Both the position numbers and the translations under genes were made by a program. From Pictodentalium vernedei (taxonomy: Eukaryota; Mollusca; Scaphopoda; Dentaliida; Dentaliidae), in assembly GCA_031216915.1 (NCBI GenBank), contig CM062293.1, forward strand, positions 149,676,285 through 149,740,284: a stretch of DNA of 64,000 nt. Direction: 5' to 3'. Positions 34,666-45,648 of the stretch are shown here, piece by piece. The notes under the pieces were generated by a model. The model saw only the letters and a list, made by a program, of their open reading frames with translations, had not been told where the DNA came from and ran no database searches. Positions within the stretch are counted from its first letter, which is position 1. Every line of letters begins with the position of its first letter.

Positions 34666-35644
34666 GTGGTAACAATAATATTAATAGACAGAAAGTCCAA
34701 TGGTGTACATACAATACTTAGAGCATAAAAGCGGACTCTTTCTCGGATAGATCACGATTAGGTCGCGAAACATTTACACCCGTTGGACGAGTTTTTCTAA
34801 ATAAAATATTGAGAAATCAAGACCAAATCAAGGAAACAGCAAATTCAGGGTTTCTTATATTTCCTTTTACGACAGGTGAGGTTCTACAATGTTGTGGAGT
34901 GGAAAGCGGACAGTTGCGATCTGATCGGAATTCTCTGTCAGCAACTCAGCATTTGCCATAGCTGTGCTGTATGTTCAGGGATTGTGTCTTTCGAAAGAAC
35001 CGACACATTCTCACGCTGTAGAATCTCATTCGCTCAAAAAATGCGAGGATATGGAATCCGAGATCCCATTTCGTGTGTTTTTCGGGAATCGGCCTTGATT
35101 TAGGAATATTTTATTTCTGAAATCAGGACTCACTGGCGTATAAATGTGCCATGACCCGATCGTGACTTGTCCGAGAAAAATACCCCTTTTGTGATCGCAT
35201 TACAATATATTTGAATGATAACACAGCGAAGGCTGAATGAGTTAATGGAAAAAAAACTCATATTATTATACTTTTTTGATTCACTGTATGGACTTTTGTC
35301 ATCAATAAGCCTGTCTTCGACAACTAAAAACCTTTTACCACTTACTCTCTTTAATATCAACATTGTTACAGTATTGAATACATCTGAAGGCGCCTAGAGT
35401 CGTGTGAACATCTGAATTGTAAAACACATTTCTAAAACAAAATTGACAAGAAAAAATACAGTGAGATGGATATTGATCTTAACACAGGAATACTGTTGTG
35501 GAAGTAAAGAGATGATTTATGAACTATCCCGATTGCTCATTGTTCCCGTCATTGGCAAGTTTGTGTGCTGTTGTCTAATATCTCGACTTAACGTTTCCAC
35601 ATTGACCTTTTATACAGATATTTTACGCCAATATAGATATACAC

Positions 35645-35770
35645 TCTAAAATCAAGTGGGTTTAAAATCAATCCAAAGCAACTGGGTTGAGTGAATATGA
35701 ACCCAGTTGGGTTCATATTCACTCAACCCGTTTGATTTGGGTTCATTTTCAACCCAACTGATTCAAAGCG
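35645..35770. repeat. palindrome with perfect 21-bp core
   Basis: GGGTTGAGTGAATATGAACCC is immediately followed, after four bases (AGTT), by its exact complement at about 35682-35727. Outer words AATCAAGTGGGTTTAAAATC / GATTTGGGTTCATTTTCAAC also pair loosely. The GGGTT word recurs about six times. Confidence 0.82.
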
Positions 35771-36479
35771 TGTATAGGGGATACGTACCGTGTTAGAGTG
35801 GGTACCAGAATTATCGCCTGGAGACTGCAAGGGAATGTAAGTTTTCACGAGCAGCTGAAATTTAATTTCTTTCCAGACAAGATCGAGACAATTTTAACCG
35901 TAGGGAAATAACCGTTGGTATCTGCCGTGTTATTCCGGTGTTCAACTGATCACTTGGAAATAATGTAAGGAGGATAACAATTTAAAAGCGAATCTGATAT
36001 TCTAAATGTCTAACAGCAATACATACTTAACAACTGGGCTTGTTTGATATCTGAACAATATTACAGCAATAGTTCGTGGGATTTCCCAATAATATGAAGC
36101 AGAGTAACGTTTGGAAACCCAAACTATATAAATGAATTCTTACTTGTCATCAATGCTAAATATACAATACAATAAATGAGTCATGTCGCAACAGGTTTAC
36201 GGGATATAAAGATTCAAGTAAGCTTTCACCGCGTCTTAATCAGATGCCTTATTAGCTTTCTGAATAGACCTTAAACAACCAAAAGCAACAACTGCTACAA
36301 GACATGACCTGTGTCACACGACGAATAAAGAAATATGTCAGGTTTGAAACAAATGAAATTAAAATTGGACACGTTACATTGCGAATAGCATAGATTTTCA
36401 ATGAAATGTAACAAAGCGAAAGTAGTCTTTTTGTATCGAAAGTCTATTATGCTCTGAACGTGCCCCGGCGATAAAATTC

Positions 36480-36840
36480 TGGTACCCACTCCAATTGAAT
36501 TTCAAACCGATAGGTCCACGGTTCGATCCCTACCAGGGGTAGCTGTGTTGTGTCCTTGGGCAAGGCACTTAATATCGATTGCCTACGTGGGGGCACGGTG
36601 GCCCTGCGTACTAAGACGTAATACACGTCGACGGTGCACCTGTCTTCAACCAATGCTAACCCTGCATGCTTGGAGTTAGTACGTTGGGGAGTCTGACAGC
36701 TGCTTGCCGTTGCTAGGTGGTTCTCTCCGGGTACTCCGGCTTCCATCACCCGTAAAATTATCCGACTCGAGGTGACCCTGGCTATCAAAAGTGTCATTAA
36801 ACTGCAATCAATAAATATATAAATAAATAAATTTATATTA
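36480..36840 (+). mobile_element. SINE with tRNA-like B box
   Basis: The head TTTCAAACCGATAGGTCCAC then GGTTCGATCCC (B-box consensus) at about 36521-36531. It continues into TGTCCTTGGGCAAGGCACTT, GGCCCTGCGTACTAAGACG, TCTCCGGGTACTCCGGCTTC, CGTAAAATTATCCGACTCG and an AATAAATA tail ending near 36833. The A box is not evident, so the 5' end is probably clipped. Pol III promoter function is inferred from the family. Confidence 0.82.
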
Positions 36841-37747
36841 TATGCGTTGCGATGTTTGAATAGCAATTAAGCACCCAAAAGCCGAACACTTACAGTGGTA
36901 TCCAGTCCTCTATAGTCATGAGCGTAACTTCAGGAGAGATATTTTCTTATATTGTGACAGTAGATATCGAAGAATATTTGTTTGACATTCCCCGCTATCT
37001 TTTAAGGTAGCGTGAAATAAAATGGTGTTTTGTTTCAAAATAAATTTTGATGAGTTGTTCTCGTGGTTGACCGGTAATATGGTCTTAGATCGCTGGATTG
37101 GAATATATATTCAGCGTAGACAAAGTTGAGGTTGAATATATTACACGCAGGGGGAGTTACATTACGTTAGCGCAAATTAAAATAGTATATCAGAAGAGTA
37201 ATGTTCAAGTACCAGAAATATGTTGTCTAGTGTACTGTTTGAAAAACACCTCGACGTCTTAGACGGGTGATGATAAAATAGTAGAAATATTTTGTGTAGT
37301 GAGTCTTTTGAACATCATCACCGAGTGGTGTGAGTTTTCTTTTGAAGAAGAACACGAGGATAAATAGTTCCCGTGAACCAATACATATCTATAAATAGAC
37401 AGTTGGAAACCCACACTTGTCAATAATACTAAAATGGTTTGGTGAGAAAGAGTGTCGACTAAGAAAGTATATGTGTTGAAGGTGATTAATACATACTCTC
37501 CCGATCTACTGTATTTAGTTTTTTGGGGGTTGTCAGAACCTTTTTGTGGAAATTATATCCTCATGAAGTTTTGGAAATGTTTTGTGTTACGTTTGGGGGT
37601 GTAATGAACGTCCCCGTTAAGTAGAATACTCACATTGGTAAAGCAATCCAGCTTTCCAAGTGACTCGTTTCGTTTTCTTGTGTAAACTGAGTGGTAGAGA
37701 AGATATTATTCGGTCGTGTCAGTGCACAACAAGGGTGGAGGTGGGGC

Positions 37748-37765
37748 GGGGGAGGGGGGGGGGGT
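37748..37765. repeat. poly-G tract
   Basis: GGGGCGGGGGAGGGGGGGG continuing to 37764, in A/T-rich surroundings. Confidence 0.9.
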
Positions 37766-39185
37766 GCTGAGGCTAAGGATAATTTTTGGATATCATTTAA
37801 TTTACGACATAAAAGCGCGTTCTACTGTATTGTATCTGAGCTTTTTTTAATTCACTGAAAAAAGAATTGTGGCGCTAAAACTTTCTCAGATAACTAGCGA
37901 GTTGGCCAAGTGAGTTACTTTTCCCTACCCTGACGATTCCCCATCCCCCATCCCATACGCGATCTTGCTCTAACTGCTCTGCTTCTAGATTTCTTCATTT
38001 TATCCAAAAACTCAAGAAGTATAAAAATCCATGTGCATTCATCTTGTAAGTATTTATCTCTCATTAAATGTGTTGAGATCCACCAACCTCGCAGTAACTA
38101 CACATATATTGTAAACATATTTCATTAACAAAAAGTATACATTATACCACGATTGCTGTGTGTATTCAGTGTTACGCGATACAATTCAGATATTAGGAAA
38201 TGTACTGGATAAACCACGTATTGAATCCGGATTACTCGTAACAACGTCACGAAAGAACGTATCTGATTGGGCGTTACGCATCTGAGTGACATTATGGCGT
38301 GAATGAAATGCTTCTGCACAAAACAGTGTCAAGCAAGAAAGTTTTCAGGCCGCGGAAGATGATATTTAAAGTTTACTCGTGGCATAAATACAATGCCATA
38401 AAACACAGATAGAAAATGTTTTCAAGAGAAAATTGCCGTTTTTCATCATTTTGACAGAATTTTATGATCAAAAGTAGCTGACTCGTGTTTTGAAGATGCC
38501 CCCTTCAAGCCATGTCTAGAATGCAAAACCACGGCACTACGTAGGTCGTCGTAGTTACCCCGTGTCTCAATCGACCAACTGGTTAGTCCGACAATAGGCG
38601 ACAAAGCAGCAGAAGCGTGTTTTCTCGGAAGTCCTAAAAGTTACGAAAATGCAACTGAAAATTCATGTTGGCCTCCCACTTAAGTATCGTGGAAATTATC
38701 TCACTTTTAGTACCAAATTTAAAGCTGTAGGTGTTTTAGTTCGTTTCCCAACTTAGATGTTGATTTTCTGTTGCGTTACTTCAATATTGCCTCAGTGGCG
38801 CGTTGAATCAATTGTTCTATCGAGAATTCAAACTTTGTAGAGTGAAAATCAGATCGCTGTGCATTCAAAACTTTCTACGATATCAATCCAACATTTGAAA
38901 GAGAGAGATACGAAAAAGGTCGAATCTGTTGAATGAAAACAAAACACTCAAAGTTTCAATATACAGGATGACAAGTTTTTGAGAATATGCGAATGGTAAA
39001 CAGACTCAGCCCCTAAAGTCATGAGAGGATCTCTTGCTCTTTCAGAAACGCAGACGAGAAGCTTACCTGAGTTTGCTGAAGGGAAACACATTTTCGTAAT
39101 AACCAACCCGCTAATATAATTTTTCAAATTATACAAACGGGTGAACCTTTCCCACTATTATGTCACAAGAACATTCGTCACACAC

Positions 39186-39395
39186 ACAGTACGGCCGCCG
39201 TGGACTGATCACTTTCCACGGGCGGAATAATATTAGATTCTAAACACTAATTACAGGAATACTCACCAAATATTTAATTAATGAAGCAACGGGTACAACC
39301 CGGTGCTTCATTAGTTAAAAAAAATTGCTGATGATGATTTTAATTACCTGCCCACTAGTGGATTACTACCAGTCCACGGCAACTGTACTGTACAT
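39186..39395. mobile_element. MITE with TACAGTTGCCGTGG ends (copy D)
   Basis: Left end CAGTACGGCCGCCGTGGACTG, right end CAGTCCACGGCAACTGTACTG. The central palindrome TTAATGAAGCA...GTGCTTCATTA is intact. The GCATGCGTGG hairpin arm is mostly deleted. Confidence 0.78.
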
Positions 39396-39748
39396 ATGAT
39401 ATAACATATACTATAACATAAAGTATGTATGTTCCAATAAGACTAAAATCCTTGCCTTCCGATTGGATGAGAGCTCGCTTAGTTTTTTTTTCTATTTACG
39501 GTTCAAGTAGCATACGTTATCGCCTGACGTCACCACGCGATATATTTGAAAAGAGGATAACAATGTAAGTAGATTCAAACTGCATACTGCCTAGAAATCG
39601 CATTTTTTTCGAGGCCTGTGAGCATTCTATTGATGTATACTCACAACACACTTATAAGTTCATGATTTGAAATGAGATGGAGTAACCTTGACCTTTATCG
39701 AAGTTATTGATTCTGTGCTGTCCAGTGAAGTTTTTTTTGTTTTTTTTT

Positions 39749-39763
39749 GGGGGGGGGGGGGGG
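39749..39763. repeat. T-run followed by poly-G tract
   Basis: A stretch of T (39731-39748, one G) passes directly into about 15 G. Confidence 0.9.
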
Positions 39764-40710
39764 TTCACGGGAGGTTTATTTACTAAATCTGTTATCGCTA
39801 AAGCTGCTTTATGCATTCAAGTTGCCTTGTTGATTTCACGATTTTGGGTTTGGGCTATGGACAACGTCTTATTGGAACATATGCGTCATTGTGATGAATT
39901 GACGGTAACATAATTTGAGGTTTGCGGCTCGTAGCGTATCACAATAACTTATACTGTTGCTTTGCGAGTTTCCTGTTTGTCTTAGTTTTCCAACTATGAA
40001 GACTTTCAATAACCAGTGTCGGGACGGATTTGATGGCAAAGAAATTTGTCGCTCATTTGATTGTTTCTTAATGTACTTGATATATAGTATGTTAATATTT
40101 TACCAAAGACGACTGGCAGACAACAAATGCTATTTTGTTTCTTAAATAACAACGATTTTTACTTTTACTTAAAAAAAACGCAGGCCCTGCTTATGACAAC
40201 GTCAGTTGATCAAACACGACGAGCTCACACAAGTTGAGGGCCAGAAACCGTGTGTTACATAAGAAATTGAAAAATATATTAAAATTTGAAATGATATAAT
40301 GAATGATTACTGAAGTAAATAAGTTCTATTCTAATTTATAATACCCCGGTAATCGACACCTGAAGTATGAGCCCTGCAAAGTGAACAACACAAATATAAA
40401 AGATTGGCAAAACTTGACTTTATCCTTGTGTTTTGAAAGTGTCCTTAAACACAAAACAATCGGGAACTTGCAGGCGAGCGCAACCTGTTATATGTTTTAT
40501 TACACCACGCCTTTTCTATGAATTCCCTATCTAAATCAATACTGAACCATGCCCAAAATAAAAATCTGTTCCGCACACGTGTGCGGAACGTTAATCGTTG
40601 ACGGACTATTTTTTATAAAGAAGCGAACTTTCACTTGAATTTTCTACAAATCGTGAACCGCAATTACAATTTGAATCTCCAGCGATAGACTAAAAATCGT
40701 CCCGAGAGTT

Positions 40711-40755
40711 CCTCCGATGTGTTCTACGAGCCAGTAGGCTCATAGAACACATTGG
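40711..40755. repeat. short palindrome
   Basis: CCGATGTGTTCTACGAGCC, 4-base loop, GGCTCATAGAACACATTGG: 19-bp arms with two mismatches. Confidence 0.7.
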
Positions 40756-40889
40756 AACACAGGGGACGAAATGGTAACACGAGTTCCCTTCGCAAATTTG
40801 GTTGGCTATAAAATGTGTTCTTTTTGTTGATAGCTGTCAATTGATAGCCGTCAAATGAATTGCTGAGTGTCCTTCTAATAATGTTTTTA

Positions 40890-41062
40890 TAGACGTGATG
40901 GCGTGTAATAAACACTGAACGACACGAATGTGTGAATAGGTTAATCGATATGGCACTTGTGCCATTGCGGAAGGATACAACTCTCTCGTTCTATCCTTCC
41001 GCTCTGGCACTCGTGTCATATCGATTAACCCATTCAAACACGAGTATCGTTCTGTGTAACTT
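40890..41062. repeat. palindrome, same family as 18266-18459
   Basis: The outer arm GTGTAATAAACACTGAACG pairs with CGTTCTGTGTAAC near 41050-41062. The middle arm GTTAATCGATATGGCAC pairs with GTGTCATATCGATTAAC. The inner arm GCGGAAGGATA..GAG pairs with TATCCTTCCGC. The total is three nested arm pairs over about 170 bp. Confidence 0.72.
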
Positions 41063-41212
41063 CGCTTACAAAATCTGGATTAGCCGTCTACATACTGACA
41101 TTGGTTTCCCAAATATTACTCAGCAACTTTAGTCAAATACCTCACTTCCAGCTTTTGTTTTTTCAAACAGGGCATACGAATTTTTGAACTGTGCTCTAAT
41201 AAACTGAATGTG

Positions 41213-41378
41213 ATAAAAAGTGATGACAGCGGCTATTCAAGTTGAACGCACGGCTGGAATAGTTTTTTCAGATGGGATTCGGAAAGCTGGTGAGAACATA
41301 AGATTACCGAAAAACGGGCGACCGAAAGCATCACGGCGTCCCGCCAAGTGGCGTCCATCAAAACTTCGCAAAGTTAAT
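41213..41378 (+). other. flank of Ngaro insertion with short ORF
   Basis: From ATG at about 41220 a 53-codon frame (MMTAAIQVERTAGIVF..., rich in Arg/Lys/Pro towards its end) runs across the insertion boundary. It may be a relic of a target-site exon or chance. It is outside the split repeat A1. Confidence 0.25.
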
Positions 41379-41718
41379 TTGGAAGGAAAACGTCAGTTTT
41401 CTGAAGGTTTGTGAACAGCGAAATCAGCCAGTTTTTCACTGTATTTGACTAACACTGTATGTATGCTTTCATTAGACTGACCTACCAATGACCGCACACC
41501 TGCAAAGTCACTTGTTGGTCAGTACTCTCTTGGCAGAATTCCAATTAAGCTGTCTCTAATCCCCGAAACTTGCTGACCCTGCAAATTCTCTACATCCCCA
41601 TTGTACTTCGTACCAATGATATTGCACTCCGTGGGTCACGTGTGTAGTTCGTGGCTCTTTGCCGATTCCCGGGACCGTCACTCGGTGCCGCACCTTCTGC
41701 ATGTAAAGTTCTCGTCAG
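41379..41718 (+). repeat. Ngaro split repeat A1
   Basis: Starts TTGGAAGGAAAACGTCAG and ends AAGTTCTCGTCAG. Repeated exactly, as far as I can read, at 47788-48127. It is the 5' boundary of the element and probably holds the promoter/leader of the genomic RNA (inference). Confidence 0.92.
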
Positions 41719-41812
41719 TCATTCTCGGACATTTTTCTGATTTACGTTGCACTGAGATATTGGTGATATAAAAATTGACTTGTTTTCCGGTTACCTACAG
41801 ACAATACATATT

Positions 41813-42022
41813 ATGGATCCTGCTTCCATACCACCGGGTCGACGGGTTTTAGTTACTCTAGTAAAAGACTTTTTTAATATACCCGCATCTTTCGAACTCA
41901 GCGATTCAGAACTCACCAGACTGTTAGATTATATGTTGAATGAAGACTATCCACTCTTGACTCGTGCACTCGATTGTGATACCCGCTGTCTGTGTGACTG
42001 TTATTTTTGTACAACCATATAA
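41813..42022 (+). CDS. small ORF upstream of gag (Ngaro ORF0 or detached gag N-terminus)
   Basis: A 69-codon ORF from ATG 41813 to TAA 42020-42022. It encodes MDPASIPPGRRVLVTLVKDF, then an amphipathic LSDSELTRLLDYMLNEDYP, then a Cys-rich end. It looks protein-like. It overlaps the gag frame, which is open from at least 42007, by 16 bases, in a -1 relation. Possibilities: a separate small protein, a gag N-terminus joined by -1 slippage on the five-T run at 42004-42008, or an ancestral fused ORF broken by an indel. No direct evidence separates these. Confidence 0.45.
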   Translation: MDPASIPPGRRVLVTLVKDFFNIPASFELSDSELTRLLDYMLNEDYPLLTRALDCDTRCLCDCYFCTTI

Positions 42023-42051
42023 ATATTTATGGTGTGGTGGACATTATCATC

Positions 42052-44019
42052 ATGAGCAGCTCAAGTGCTCCAGTAAATTATCATCGGGACGTTTTGTGCG
42101 CTCTTTTGCCAGATTCCCACTGTCGGACGTCAGTGGGCGATATCACGGTTACTCATAGTGTCGCGCCGGATCATTCCTTTTCTGGAGTCAGCTTTTCAGC
42201 ACCTGTTACTACGGACGTTTCTCATTGCATTTCGGACTCAAGCGCGCGCGCACCGGAGACGCCGGAAGTATGCCATCAAAACAAAAACACTGGGACCACT
42301 TCTCAAAGATCTAAAAGTGTGTCACGTAATCGTGCCTTGGCTCCGAGTGATCCCAAACACTGGACATCAGCGCGTTTGCGCGCAGCCCTTGCTAACGCAG
42401 GCATTCGGACGCAGGCTTCCATACGGAAATCAATTCTCATCCAACTGTATTTGGACAATGTACACGGCCACTCAAGGTCAAGGATCCGTGCGACTCATAG
42501 TAATCACGATGCTCGCGACAGTGACTTACATTTTGAGGAGACAAGCTGCAGACCCAGCTCCGTTCCATTCACGGACATTCTTGGTACCTCTGGAAGCTAT
42601 GCCCCTTTGTATTCTTCAAGGACTCTTTCACGACCCGCCAGTACAACACACGGCAATCTGCACAGCTTTTCGCCTTTGCCTTTGGCTTCAGAATCCACTG
42701 TGTTAGTTTCGAGTACAGACATCGTTTGCTCCCCGACTGTACACTTCACATCAAACGTTGCATCGACGCGTGCGGGCCCCTCACATGCATTGCCTTTACA
42801 TATAGCAGATTATGACAGTACCATCTATCGCGCTCATACGCCTAGACAGACATCACAGCCACCAGTGGAACAATCAAGCAGCATTCAGGACTATACTGGT
42901 AATAGTAGCAGCCATGTGACAATATCGCCATCAGACATTTCTACTGTGCCAGGGTTACCCGATTCCAGTCATTTTCAGCAGATTCTGGGGCTTTTGCAAA
43001 CCCAACAACAACGACTGGCATCATTGGAACAATGTATTTCAAACCTCAGTGACAGACGTTCACTTACAACTAATGACAACAATCCTCATTGTGTCACGCC
43101 ACTTACAAATTTCAACACAGATCATCCAATTCCCCATCATGTCATGAACCCTCATGCCACTTCATTGCCAGGGCAGGCGCCTGGGGATCATGACCTACTT
43201 GCTGCACACACAGGTGATCATTCTTTATTCAACATCCCCTGCTCTACCGCCGACTCAGCCCAGATTTTAAGTACTCAAGGTGTTGCACTTTCTAGCCTAC
43301 CAGATATTGACGTCGAAGTGACCCCGGCACTCCGACGTGAAGTTCTGCTTGGTTTGGATGTGAACCTTGCACGTCTAATTATGCCGGCTCTACCTCATTC
43401 GAACCTCCCCAAGAGCAGTTCTGAAACAAAAAGTGACCCCAGACTGTCCAAAAATCTGTCCCTTCCTGAATTTATTAAAGCTTTTAGCCGCTACAAAAAT
43501 ATTGTGTGTGAAACTTACCCTGGTCGCCGTGTCGAGCTTGACGCCTACCAATCTGATATGATAACGTTAGCGGCTCAATATGGTGAACACTTTTACCAAT
43601 ACCATCTGGCCTTTTCGGCAAAAGCAGCAGCATGGCTTCAGAGGGGCGTGAAGGTCGACTGGGCGGTTAGGGATAACAAGCTGTTCTGTTCTGTTTTTGC
43701 TGGTCAAAAAATGCAAACTTGTTATTTGTGCCAAAGTACTTCTCATTTATCAAAGTTTTGCCCCTTTGGCACTCCAACCAGATCGTGGGAATCCTCGCGT
43801 CGCGCAGTTCAGTCTTCTGGTACGCAACGTGCAATCTTGCCATCCACCAGTGCTTCTCATACCGCCATTATATGTCTGAAATTTAACTCGGTTCGGGGTT
43901 GTACATTTGGTTCAGCTTGCAAGTATGTTCACCTTTGTTCTACTTGTAGGCAGCCCCATCCTCAGCCGATCTGTCCGAAGGTATTGGCACACCCCAACTC
44001 CTCGCAGTCCAGCAAGTGA
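42052..44019 (+). CDS. Ngaro gag-like protein with zinc knuckles
   Basis: ATG 42052 is the first Met in a frame that runs to TGA 44017-44019 (655 aa). Early on, a SAP-like helix pair HWTSARLRAALANAGI / RKSILIQLYLDNV (about residues 100-135) may bind nucleic acid. The middle is long, Ser/Thr/His/Pro-rich and low in structure. A conserved helical block (LPEFIKAFSRYKNIVCETYP...LDAYQSDMITLAAQYG) lies at about 43460-43590. CYLCQSTSHLSKFC at about 43720-43761 is a CX2CX4HX4C knuckle, followed by a second Cys/His cluster (GCTFGSACKYVHLCSTC) at about 43900-43960. The role is packaging the element RNA (family knowledge). A second ORF in another frame (42158-42706) is a shadow. Confidence 0.85.
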   Translation: MSSSSAPVNYHRDVLCALLPDSHCRTSVGDITVTHSVAPDHSFSGVSFSAPVTTDVSHCISDSSARAPETPEVCHQNKNTGTTSQRSKSVSRNRALAPSDPKHWTSARLRAALANAGIRTQASIRKSILIQLYLDNVHGHSRSRIRATHSNHDARDSDLHFEETSCRPSSVPFTDILGTSGSYAPLYSSRTLSRPASTTHGNLHSFSPLPLASESTVLVSSTDIVCSPTVHFTSNVASTRAGPSHALPLHIADYDSTIYRAHTPRQTSQPPVEQSSSIQDYTGNSSSHVTISPSDISTVPGLPDSSHFQQILGLLQTQQQRLASLEQCISNLSDRRSLTTNDNNPHCVTPLTNFNTDHPIPHHVMNPHATSLPGQAPGDHDLLAAHTGDHSLFNIPCSTADSAQILSTQGVALSSLPDIDVEVTPALRREVLLGLDVNLARLIMPALPHSNLPKSSSETKSDPRLSKNLSLPEFIKAFSRYKNIVCETYPGRRVELDAYQSDMITLAAQYGEHFYQYHLAFSAKAAAWLQRGVKVDWAVRDNKLFCSVFAGQKMQTCYLCQSTSHLSKFCPFGTPTRSWESSRRAVQSSGTQRAILPSTSASHTAIICLKFNSVRGCTFGSACKYVHLCSTCRQPHPQPICPKVLAHPNSSQSSK

Positions 44020-45648
44020 CTCCTGCATTCATCATTACCACCAGGGTGGGCCACCACGCCCGTGCAGGTTTCTGCTCTAACCAAGTATTTGGCCACACAC
44101 CCCGACCGCATGTTTTGTACAAATTTACTCTCAGGACTCACATTTGGTTTTTCAACAGGCATTACTGCTACACCATCAGCTACTTTAGAACTAAAAAATC
44201 TCTTATCGGCTCAACGTGACAAATCTGTAGTCTCTTCGCTAATCGATAAAGATGTGGCAGGGGGCTTTCTACTTGGCCCTTTTAGCGTCCCACCGTTTCC
44301 TTCATATCGGGTTAACCCTATTGGGCTGGTTGAAGGGAAATTCTCTAAAAAACAGCGTCTTATTGTTGATTTGTCCGCACCACATCGTTCAACAAAACAC
44401 TGTTCTATTAACCAGCTCATTGATAAGGATGAATGCTCCATGTCGTATGTTACAGTAGATCATGCTATAAATATTCTTCAGCAACTTGGCCCCAAGTCAT
44501 GGTTATGTAAGACCGATATCACCTCCGCTTTCAAGTTGATCCCCATTTCTCCAGCTGATTGGCACCTATATGGCATAAAGTGGGACGGCAATTATTATTT
44601 TCACACTCGGCTGGCTTTTGGCTGTCGCTCCAGCCCCAAAATATTTGATCTTCTTTCCGAGGCTGTTTGTTGGATTGCGACGGAACGTTTACAAATTCCA
44701 AATATTTTACACCTTCTAGATGATTTTCTCCTTATTTCAGCTCCATCAAGCGATCCGCATTTGCCTTTCAACAAATTTTTACAACTTTTTTCAGATCTCA
44801 ACATTCCCTTGTCACCAGAAAAGACCGAGGGGCCTGTGTATTGCCTGGAATATCTTGGGATTATTTTGGATACTGTCCGCATGGAGACGCGTCTTCCTCA
44901 AAACAAACTAGACAGGATCTTGCAACTTGTCACTAGCTTTTCCTCCCGGCGGTCATGCACAAAACGGGAACTACTCTCTCTCCTTGGGCACCTTAGCTTT
45001 GCCTGTCGGGTAGTGGTTCCTGGTCGGTCTTTTCTTTCGGAAATTATTCGCCTTGCTTACTCGGTTTCGGAACTTTGGCACCATGTCACATTGTCTACCC
45101 AGTTCCGGCGTGATTTGGAAATGTGGCGAATTTTCTTGTCACATTGGAACGGGGTAAGCATGTTTCTTGAACCGCGTTTCACAACATCTTTAGATATGGC
45201 TCTGTATACCGATGCTAGTTCTACAATTGGGTTTGGTGGTTTTTTTCAAGGCCGGTGGTTTCAGGGACGATGGTGCGATGATCCTGGATTTCTGAATTTG
45301 CCACAGTCTATGGCTTTCATGGAGTTATATCCCATTGCTGTAGCTGCTGTCCTCTGGGGTCATTTGTGGTCTGCTAAGCGTATCATTTTCATCTGCGACA
45401 ATGCAGCTACCGTTCATATACTAAAAAAGGGACGTTCGCCGGTCCCTTCCATCATGCAGTTAATGCGCCGTATCACACTCTTAGCATTACAACATAATTT
45501 CATGTTTTCTTCACAGCATATCCCAGGCTTCACAAACTCCATCGCTGACTCTCTTTCTCGCTTTTCACAGGACTTCAGAGAACTGGCACCGGAGGCAGAA
45601 CTCGATCCATATCCATGCCCACCATGCTCATCGGTTCTCCTGGCTTAA
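44020..45648 (+). CDS. Ngaro reverse transcriptase-RNase H
   Basis: In the same frame as gag directly after its TGA; stop TAA 45646-45648. The conserved domain already begins at TTPVQVSALTKYLATHPD (about 44053), before the first ATG (44110, within HPDRM), so no clean independent start exists. RT blocks: RVNPIGLVEGK, KQRLIVDLSAP, WLCKTDITSAFKLIPI with the first Asp, LAFGCRSSPKIFD, and HLLDDFLLI with the Asp pair at 44719-44724. RNase H blocks: LYTDASSTIGFGGFF, FMELYPIAVAAVLWG, FICDNAATVHIL, HIPGFTNSIADSLSRF, giving D-E-D-D. It likely makes cDNA from element RNA. Probable translation: readthrough of the gag stop, or internal initiation. Confidence 0.9.
   Translation, partial: LLHSSLPPGWATTPVQVSALTKYLATHPDRMFCTNLLSGLTFGFSTGITATPSATLELKNLLSAQRDKSVVSSLIDKDVAGGFLLGPFSVPPFPSYRVNPIGLVEGKFSKKQRLIVDLSAPHRSTKHCSINQLIDKDECSMSYVTVDHAINILQQLGPKSWLCKTDITSAFKLIPISPADWHLYGIKWDGNYYFHTRLAFGCRSSPKIFDLLSEAVCWIATERLQIPNILHLLDDFLLISAPSSDPHLPFNKFLQLFSDLNIPLSPEKTEGPVYCLEYLGIILDTVRMETRLPQNKLDRILQLVTSFSSRRSCTKRELLSLLGHLSFACRVVVPGRSFLSEIIRLAYSVSELWHHVTLSTQFRRDLEMWRIFLSHWNGVSMFLEPRFTTSLDMALYTDASSTIGFGGFFQGRWFQGRWCDDPGFLNLPQSMAFMELYPIAVAAVLWGHLWSAKRIIFICDNAATVHILKKGRSPVPSIMQLMRRITLLALQHNFMFSSQHIPGFTNSIADSLSRFSQDFRELAPEAELDPYPCPPCSSVLLA

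Noticed and set aside
36447-36866. 139-codon minus-strand ORF
   Set aside because: Lies antisense to a SINE and is open by chance; similar antisense frames occur in other SINE copies.
41220-41414. Basic ORF at the Ngaro left boundary as part of the element
   Set aside because: Most of it lies outside split repeat A1 and is not repeated at A2, so it belongs to flanking DNA.
42158-42706. Second long ORF inside gag
   Set aside because: An overlapping frame of a Ser/Thr-rich coding region; no domain; gag with its zinc knuckles is clearly the real frame.
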